Source: Oxytricha trifallax (lineage: Eukaryota > Ciliophora > Spirotrichea > Sporadotrichida > Oxytrichidae). From it: 64,000 nucleotides of DNA. The position numbers and the translations under genes were made by a program. The DNA is taken from positions 1 to 64,000 of the forward strand of contig ARYC01001083.1 of assembly GCA_000711775.1 (NCBI GenBank), given 5' to 3'. The notes beneath the pieces were generated by a model, which worked only from the letters and a program-made list of their open reading frames with translations, did not search any database and was not told where the DNA came from. Shown here piece after piece: positions 58,478 through 64,000 of this stretch; the first letter of the stretch is position 1, and every line of letters begins with the position of its first letter.

Positions 58478-58929
58478 ATAATATATGAATAATTTAAATT
58501 CTTCCAATAATATAATGTTCTTATCAAGCTATACTTATCAATTTCAAATAAATCATTCTTTGATTAGGGAACTTTTCTTCTCCATTTATTATACCAAATC
58601 TCCTTTAATTAACAATTTTTAAATATAATTTTTCTTTATTCGATTTATATTGAGAAAAAGTTACAAAATAATTGCTTTGTTAAGAATTATAAAAAATAAA
58701 TTTAATTTTTGTTGCAGCGTGTACAGAATTTATACTGCCCATTATAAATTTAAATATGTCTTAATTCGTAAATAGCACATAACAAACTATTTCACAAAAT
58801 TTTAAGCAAAATAGTTGTACCAAAAGATTCATAAAATTTTAGAATTGAGTGAATTTATATTTATTTGATAAATAAAATTTAATCTGATTAAATATGGTAT
58901 AGAGATGTATTTTTTCAAAGAAAATAATA

Positions 58930-59920
58930 GAACTAATACTTCAACTGAGATTTAGGACTTCTTAGGCTTTCAATTAAGATTACATTCTTTACTTATAAAC
59001 AAATACACAAGTTTACTGGTTTAAGCATTCGTTAGATTTCTTAGAAATGCGCGCATTAACACCTTAATAGAAGTATATAAACAATCATTTCAAGTCCCCA
59101 TATAGAATTAACTTAGGCGCTCTTAGACATTTTCACTTCTACTCAAACTCTTCAATCTCAAAAATATTTATCAATACTTAATAGATGCAAGATATTTCAC
59201 AAATAATTTCCTGATAAATAATTAACCCCTTATAGCTTTAGTAGTTATATAAAAGTAAGGGATTAGATAAAAGGTGATAAGAAGTAAATATCGTATTACT
59301 CCTTTAAATTAATAGCAAATTATCAAAAAATAAATTTACTGTTACTTTGAAATCTTTGATCTAGCTAATCAAAATTATATAATTTTTTTATATGGATGAA
59401 ACGAAATTCAAGCTACTTTCATCACCCAAAAAATCATGGGCTCATTAATATTAAAATTAAGTCCCCTTAAAAGAGTGACTAAACGTAAAAACTTAATCTG
59501 CAATAGTGTATGTTAGCAAAGATGGGCTTGAATCATACTAAATTTGATAAAAATCTATTAAAAGTAAGATATGATTGATAGTTTAACTCAAATAGTGAAT
59601 AAAACTAAGGAACATGAACTTGTTATTTTTATGAATAATTTACGTGCCCATCAAAGCAAGGAAGTCAAACAGAAATTTATAGATAATATATCAAGAAATT
59701 ATACAATGCTCCATATTTCTCTATGTTTAAATGTATTGAGGAAGTGTTCTCAAGAGTAAATAAAGGTACATAAACAACGAAATTAGTTTGGATTTAATAA
59801 TCTCTATTAAAAATGCACATTGCGATTATTGAGGAAAGCTTAAAGCAAATTTAATAAAGTGGCTGTAATAGAACTGAAATTAGAAAAATATAAATGATGA
59901 GATAATTAATAAGTTTATGA
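58930..59920 (+). pseudogene. Tc1/IS630-like transposase (not TBE), copy 2
   Basis: Plus-strand homology in several frames. An N-terminal part reads LSIRQISQKCAHQHLNRS and PHIELTQALLDIF (DNA-binding part). MDETKFKLLSSPKKSWAH at 59393 holds the first catalytic Asp. IFMNNLRAHQSKEVKQK at about 59627 has Asn in place of the second Asp (Asp in copy 1). LCLN then EEVFSRVNKG holds the Glu. The C-terminal part HIAIIEESLKQIQQSGCN ends at TGA 59918-59920. At least three frame changes; inactive. Different family from TBE; could be the relative that moved the TA-flanked MITEs, which is inference. Confidence 0.65.
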
Positions 59921-59949
59921 AAATAAAGAGAAAATAATTTTAAATGTAT

Positions 59950-60505
59950 GTAACTAATTAATTAAGCTTAATCGCTCACATTTAGTTCCCAAGTAGTCTC
60001 TATGGTAGTAGGAAGCAATTATATTTTACTCTTCTTTGATATCTCAATCTTTTGGCCGTTAATATTTGGTCTCTTTAATATAAAAGTTCTAGCTGCTCTA
60101 GATTAATTCAAATCGCTTTCGTTTCTTATTAACTCTCCTTTATTTTGACTTATATTTATGAAAAGAAATATCTTTCTCCTTTGGCTCTAGAAAATTTCAT
60201 AATTATATATATCTGTACTATCTTGATAAATATGGGACTTATTCAAGTTATAACAAGAAGTCCTGGGAATAACATTTTATCACCTTTCTATTCTTTTTAA
60301 GATACATATTTTCTAAGCTTATGTTGCTGTTTAACCGTCTCTTCCAATTATTATTAGGATATTGACTCAGATGACTCCAATGAAAAACTATTAATCAGGC
60401 AACTTTCCAGTATCCTCATAATAGTCTAGATGCTCAAAAATTACTTTATCGTCTATCATTTAATTGAAAATAGATTGAATTGATAACTCATGATTATTTG
60501 ATACA
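59950..60505 (-). pseudogene. Kinase-like gene C-terminal part, copy 2, decayed
   Basis: Matches 19260-19835. NVSNNHELSIQSIFNQMIDD and EHLDYYEDTGKL are kept, then in-frame TGA codons appear after FFIGVI and later after KRIER, absent in copy 1. The upstream kinase part is cut off by the TBE inserted at 60508. Confidence 0.6.
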
Positions 60506-60668
60506 TTCAAAACCCCAAAACCCTTTCAGTAGTTTGATTAAGTTTTTGATTGATAAAAGTAGACTATTAGTGCATACTTTATTAGGATTTTATTAGGGTT
60601 TATGTAGGGGTTTAATGTTTAAATATTAGTATTTTAAGTGAGTATAACAAGCGAGTTTTTAAAATATT

Positions 60669-62116
60669 TCACACAAACATAAGCTTAGAGTCATGTGGCA
60701 GTTCTCTGAATTTTATCTTTCTAAGTTGATGTTTGATTGTTTCTATTGTTTGTTAATTCTCCTAGCTTGGCTTGATAATAGTTGAGTATGCAAGTTCTCT
60801 GAGACCTCCATTTATTTTATTTTTATCGAGATATTGTTTGATTCATTACTTAGAATCTCTCTCACCCCTGCAGTTAAAGTAATCGTTTCTTGGCATGTCG
60901 CTCTCTATTATTATTACTGCTAGAGCCCAGATATCCCATTAAGTGTCTCCATCTCTCCAATCCTCTCTCTCTGGGAAATATCCAGGAGTGCCGTATACAT
61001 TTCCTTATGCAGAGGCTTGCACTCTTTGAGCTCTGTTGAAGTCAATAATATAAACTCTAAGAGGCTGAAAGTTCATCATGATGTTCTCTGGCTTTAAGTC
61101 TCTATGAACATAACCTAGCTTGTGAAGCTCTTCAATCCCTTCAACTATCTGCTATACTATCTAGCTAATTTATCTCTGACATCTATTGTCAGATAAGAAT
61201 TCTCTGTAAGTCATTTCAAGTAAAGGAAGCCTGAAGGCTACATGATCTTTACCAAGTAAAATAGCATCAAGCTAGATGATATGCCTGCACTCATTTAACT
61301 TTGCCTTTTAAAGAGCATAATACTCATTTGCAAATTCCATTTGGAACTTGTCATCAGCAAGGAAGTAATTGAAAGGATATATCTTGTAAGCATATTAGTC
61401 ATCTGTAATGACTCTCTTCTCTATTTTTTCTTCAAGAGTGAGGTAGCTTTCTAGGCAAGAATCTAAGTCAATAATTTTTAATATGGGAATCTTCATTGCC
61501 TCTATTTTAAACATGATTTTATTGATCTCAGAGGCTGGAAAGTTCTTGACTGCTTTCTTCATTTTAACTTACTTCTAGACTTCAACTCTAAGAGACTCCA
61601 CTCGGTTTTGTTATCTTCTCTTTTAGAGGAATCTATTCCCTGTAGGTTCATGAATAAAGACAAAACTTTAATTGTGCTTTTTCTTTAAGTGCACTTTGAG
61701 GTCTCTTGTATGAGAATATGGCTTCTCACAGAACTCACAGACATACTTCCCTTCATTCTTTTAATGCTTGAGATATAACTTTGGCATATCGTTGTGTATA
61801 TCTCTCAAGTGTCTCTTATAAGTTGACTTGTAAGGGAAAACTTTAGTGAATTCTTTGCATTAATAGTCAACTTTGGCTTGTAATTATTTATTCTCTATGG
61901 AGGGTGGTTTAACCTCCTTCTCAATTTCCACAGCTTCTATGATGACCTCCTACTTAACTTATATTTAAATCTCAAAGCTAGACTGGTCAAAGATGTCATA
62001 AGTAGGCTCCCACTGAGTACAAGCGTCTCTGGTGTCTACTTTCTTGGTTGCTGGAATGATAACTTTTATTGACTTGATCCAAGTAATGCCGCTCTTCTCA
62101 AAAGGTTAGCACTCAT
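60669..62116 (-). pseudogene. TBE 57-kDa zinc-finger/kinase gene, a few breaks
   Basis: ATG 62114-62116 (MSANLLRRAALLG) to TGA 60669-60671. The first finger is damaged (YQCKEFTKVFPYKSTYKRHL has one Cys); the second is complete (CEFCEKPYSHTRDLKVHLKK). Kinase motifs follow. A frame change lies between the start and the fingers (near 61900), and a TGA stands in the C-terminal part near 60870, where other copies have Arg. Confidence 0.82.
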
Positions 62117-62324
62117 TTTAGTTTGCTGATATATTTTATTATAATAATGATAAAATATACCTTGATAAACTATAATAGGAGAGCATAAGGCACTCTGGTA
62201 GATTCTTTGCTGAGAGGTAAGAAAATTAACTAACCATAAATAACTGTAAGTTGACATATTTTATGAGAATTTTATACATCTTAGTAAATAAAATACTCCT
62301 AATAAAGTTTTGTTTCTCTAGGAG

Positions 62325-62485
62325 GTCCTCAAAATCAAGTTTGAACTTAATTTGGACGTAAATTTATTAAACATATTTAAATTTAATATGCTCCTAATTA
62401 AGTTATAACCTTAAAATTCAACTCCTAATAAAGTTTGAACTTAATTTGGAGGACCTCATAAAATAATAAAACATTATTAGGAGCA
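62325..62485. promoter_or_regulatory. Repeat block between divergent TBE genes, variant
   Basis: Units such as CTCCTAATTAAGTT and TTTGAACTTAATTTGGAGGA in both orientations in the same place as in the other TBEs, but with changed core. The pattern is kept, the sequence is not. Confidence 0.4.
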
Positions 62486-62679
62486 ATTTAATAGAGATAG
62501 ATTGATAAAAATAGAAATCAATCTGTGAAACTTGGAGCAAGTTTTCAATGCTTATCCGCATATCTTATCAAGGTTGACCTCCAGTAGGTCCTCCCTATTT
62601 AGTAGTAAGATTTCAACAAACTTAGAATGAATATCCATAATTTTAAATTTCATTAACATTTCTAGAAAGAGGAAGCAAG

Positions 62680-63440
62680 ATGGAGTCTATGAATGATGCA
62701 ATGAAGAAATTCAATCTCAAGATTTAATAGGAAAATTTCGAAGAAAAGAGGACCTCTATAGATATTTGGTATAGCAAGGTAAACTCTTAACTAAGATTAA
62801 TAAATCCATTATACTTGGATTGTTCTTGCCAACTTAGGAGGGAACTAAAATCTCATTCTTAAAAGCCTTACTAAGTGAAGACAAAAAAGCTTTTAAGTCT
62901 ATGAAATTAAGATGATTAAAATTCCTAACTACCCTGAAATATCAGTGACAAACATATATGAAGATACTAAGAGTGATCCGGACGTAGCTCTCTACCTTCC
63001 ATCAAAGCTACAGCTCTCTAATAAGTTGCCAGAGAGAAACTTCTTCTTTGGTGTTCTTGCAACTATAAAACCTGAGTACTTAAATGAAGTTATTTAAGAA
63101 GCTCACAAGAAACGATACAGCATCTCACCTGAAGAAAAAGAGAAGCAAAGTATCAAAATAAGTGATACCTGGCCGTAGGAACTTCAAAAGCATCCATTCA
63201 TCTCAAGTAAGCTTAGTCCTCTAACTTTATAGAAAACCTGGTACTGCAATATACTTGATGAAAGAGCGCAGCAAATTAAACAGAAAGAGAAAGTCTCAAG
63301 TAAAGCATGAATTGAGTAAGAGACTCTACAAGATTTATAAAAGCCAAACGAGATGAACATAGATGCAGGGCTGGCACGAAGAGAAGAAACATACGCCCAA
63401 GCAAGCCTTAAGAGGAAGAAAAGAAAGAGAAGCCAAATAC
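62680..63440 (+). pseudogene. TBE 22-kDa gene, two frame changes
   Basis: ATG 62680; MESMNDAMKKFNLKIQQENF then a shift to EDLYRYLVQQGKLL and LPTQEGTKISFLKALLSEDK, TGA near 62914, then IPNYPEISVTNIYED, LPSKLQLSNKLPERNFFFGV, EAHKKRYSISPEEKEKQSIK from 62912. The basic C-terminus is in yet another frame. The fragment at 7952-8460 is most similar to this copy. Confidence 0.78.
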
Positions 63441-63471
63441 CTTTACGGGCAAATTTAATATGTGAACTTAT

Positions 63472-64000
63472 TCATTCGTTTAAATCTAAAACTTATTTAT
63501 AAACACAAAATCTCCCTTCTCTTGCGCACACTTTAGCTTTATCATCACTGACTCTTTTAGCAGCACTCTTAATAAAATCGACTGTATCTATCTTTAAATC
63601 ATGCATCAGATGGTAGAGCAGCAATTTCTTATAATGACCTTTCAATAACCCCCAATATAATTCAATTCCATTGAACTAAGGGCTGTAAGGAACATTAAAT
63701 ACAGGTGTTATATTTAGCCTTTCATATTCCTTCCTTGAGTCTTTAGTTTTATGAACTGACAACTTATCAACGAATAGAATAATCTCTTAGTCAGCGTACT
63801 TATCTCTGAGTTATTGCAAGAACTTAATATATTATTCAGTCTTTATAGAACGAGGGTGAATAACATAAGTCTCGAGGCCACTATCTTCACTTATTCCACC
63901 AAGAATAGCATGAGTTTACACCTTAACCTTTTAGTCATAAACTTCTATATTACTATACCTCTTGTACCAAGACCTTGATATAAAGGTATTGAATGTAAAT
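63472..64000 (-). CDS. TBE 42-kDa transposase, C-terminal half (partial)
   Basis: Open for 176 codons from the window edge to TGA 63472-63474. Motifs: SRSWYKRYSNIEVYDQKV, LFVDKLSVHKTKDSRK (second catalytic Asp kept, the next Asn changed to Lys), PYSPQFNGIELYWGLLKG (Glu kept). No breaks in the visible part. The N-terminal half and the right TIR lie outside. Confidence 0.88.

Larger units (their letters stand above)
60508..64000 (-). mobile_element. TBE transposon, right part beyond the window
   Basis: Left end CAAAACCCCAAAACCC follows ATT (60505-60507). The other copy at about 19830 continues without the element. Gene order: 57-kDa (-), 22-kDa (+), transposase (-), the latter cut by the window end. 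Its proteins differ from those of the TBEs at 30682 and 50333 at many positions, so it is another TBE subfamily. Confidence 0.9.

Noticed and set aside
3981-63097. Short frames bounded by TAA/TAG, such as plus 4518-4733, plus 21693-21881, plus 23757-23948, minus 38405-38644 and plus 44997-45212
   Set aside because: They use the standard code, lie antisense to better frames or in spacers, and are not kept in the paralogous copy.
1-64000. MDS-IES pointer map for scrambled genes
   Set aside because: Without macronuclear sequence, short direct repeats in DNA this AT-rich are too frequent to call pointers; only element-linked repeats with an empty site or a restored frame were kept.

Overview
The window looks like germline (micronuclear) DNA of a spirotrich ciliate of the Oxytricha/Stylonychia type. 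Three things support this. First, coding stretches stay open only if TAA and TAG are read as glutamine and TGA as the sole stop. Second, three well-preserved transposons of about 4.06 kb end in the C4A4 telomere-like motif CAAAACCCCAAAACCCC and carry the three TBE (telomere-bearing element) genes: a 42-kDa Tc1/mariner-type transposase, a 22-kDa protein and a 57-kDa zinc-finger/kinase protein. Third, the rest is about 75-80% A+T and packed with inverted-repeat elements, as expected of DNA removed during macronuclear development. No rRNA, tRNA or CRISPR was seen.

Layout. The window is built on a direct segmental duplication with internal tandem subunits. Bases 2650-10190 match 40300-45530, and bases 10190-19830 match 45520-60507. 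The start (1-430) matches 30060-30437, and 36200-40300 is a further partial unit. Subunit starts near 2650, 10190, 40320 and 45525 also resemble each other. Because different transposons sit in each copy, one copy often shows the empty site of the other, which fixes element ends and target-site duplications (TSDs).

Host-type genes lie almost all on the minus strand: a gene starting with a DPY-30/RIIa-like segment (8927, 36436, 44466), a TPR-like/helical gene (12.0-14.3 kb and 48.5-50.3 kb), a conserved gene of unknown function (16.6-17.8 kb and 56.8-57.8 kb), and two kinase-like genes (20.6-24.4 kb; 19.2-20.3 kb with a decayed copy at 59.95-60.5 kb). They are cut by elements, and in several places removing an element plus one TSD rejoins the reading frame exactly.

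Mobile DNA: TBEs at 25359-29853 (diverged), 30682-34751, 50333-54394 and 60508 to beyond the window end; a TBE-ended relic with different cargo at 36659-39411; a TBE fragment at 7952-8460; a separate Tc1-like transposase at 18.4-19.2 and 58.9-59.9 kb; a TA-flanked MITE family (TTGTAGGAATAC ends); a 6-bp-TSD family (TGTTCYRACCGA ends); a GGGTAATGC-ended family; and several TIR elements carrying small, relatively GC-rich coding islands (3.4-5.2, 24.5-25.3, 35.1-36.2 and 42.5-43.6 kb).

It is not possible from this window alone to say which coding stretches reach the macronucleus as MDSs and which are germline-limited or decayed. Long-range pair boundaries are read by eye and are good to tens of bases unless a TSD is given.
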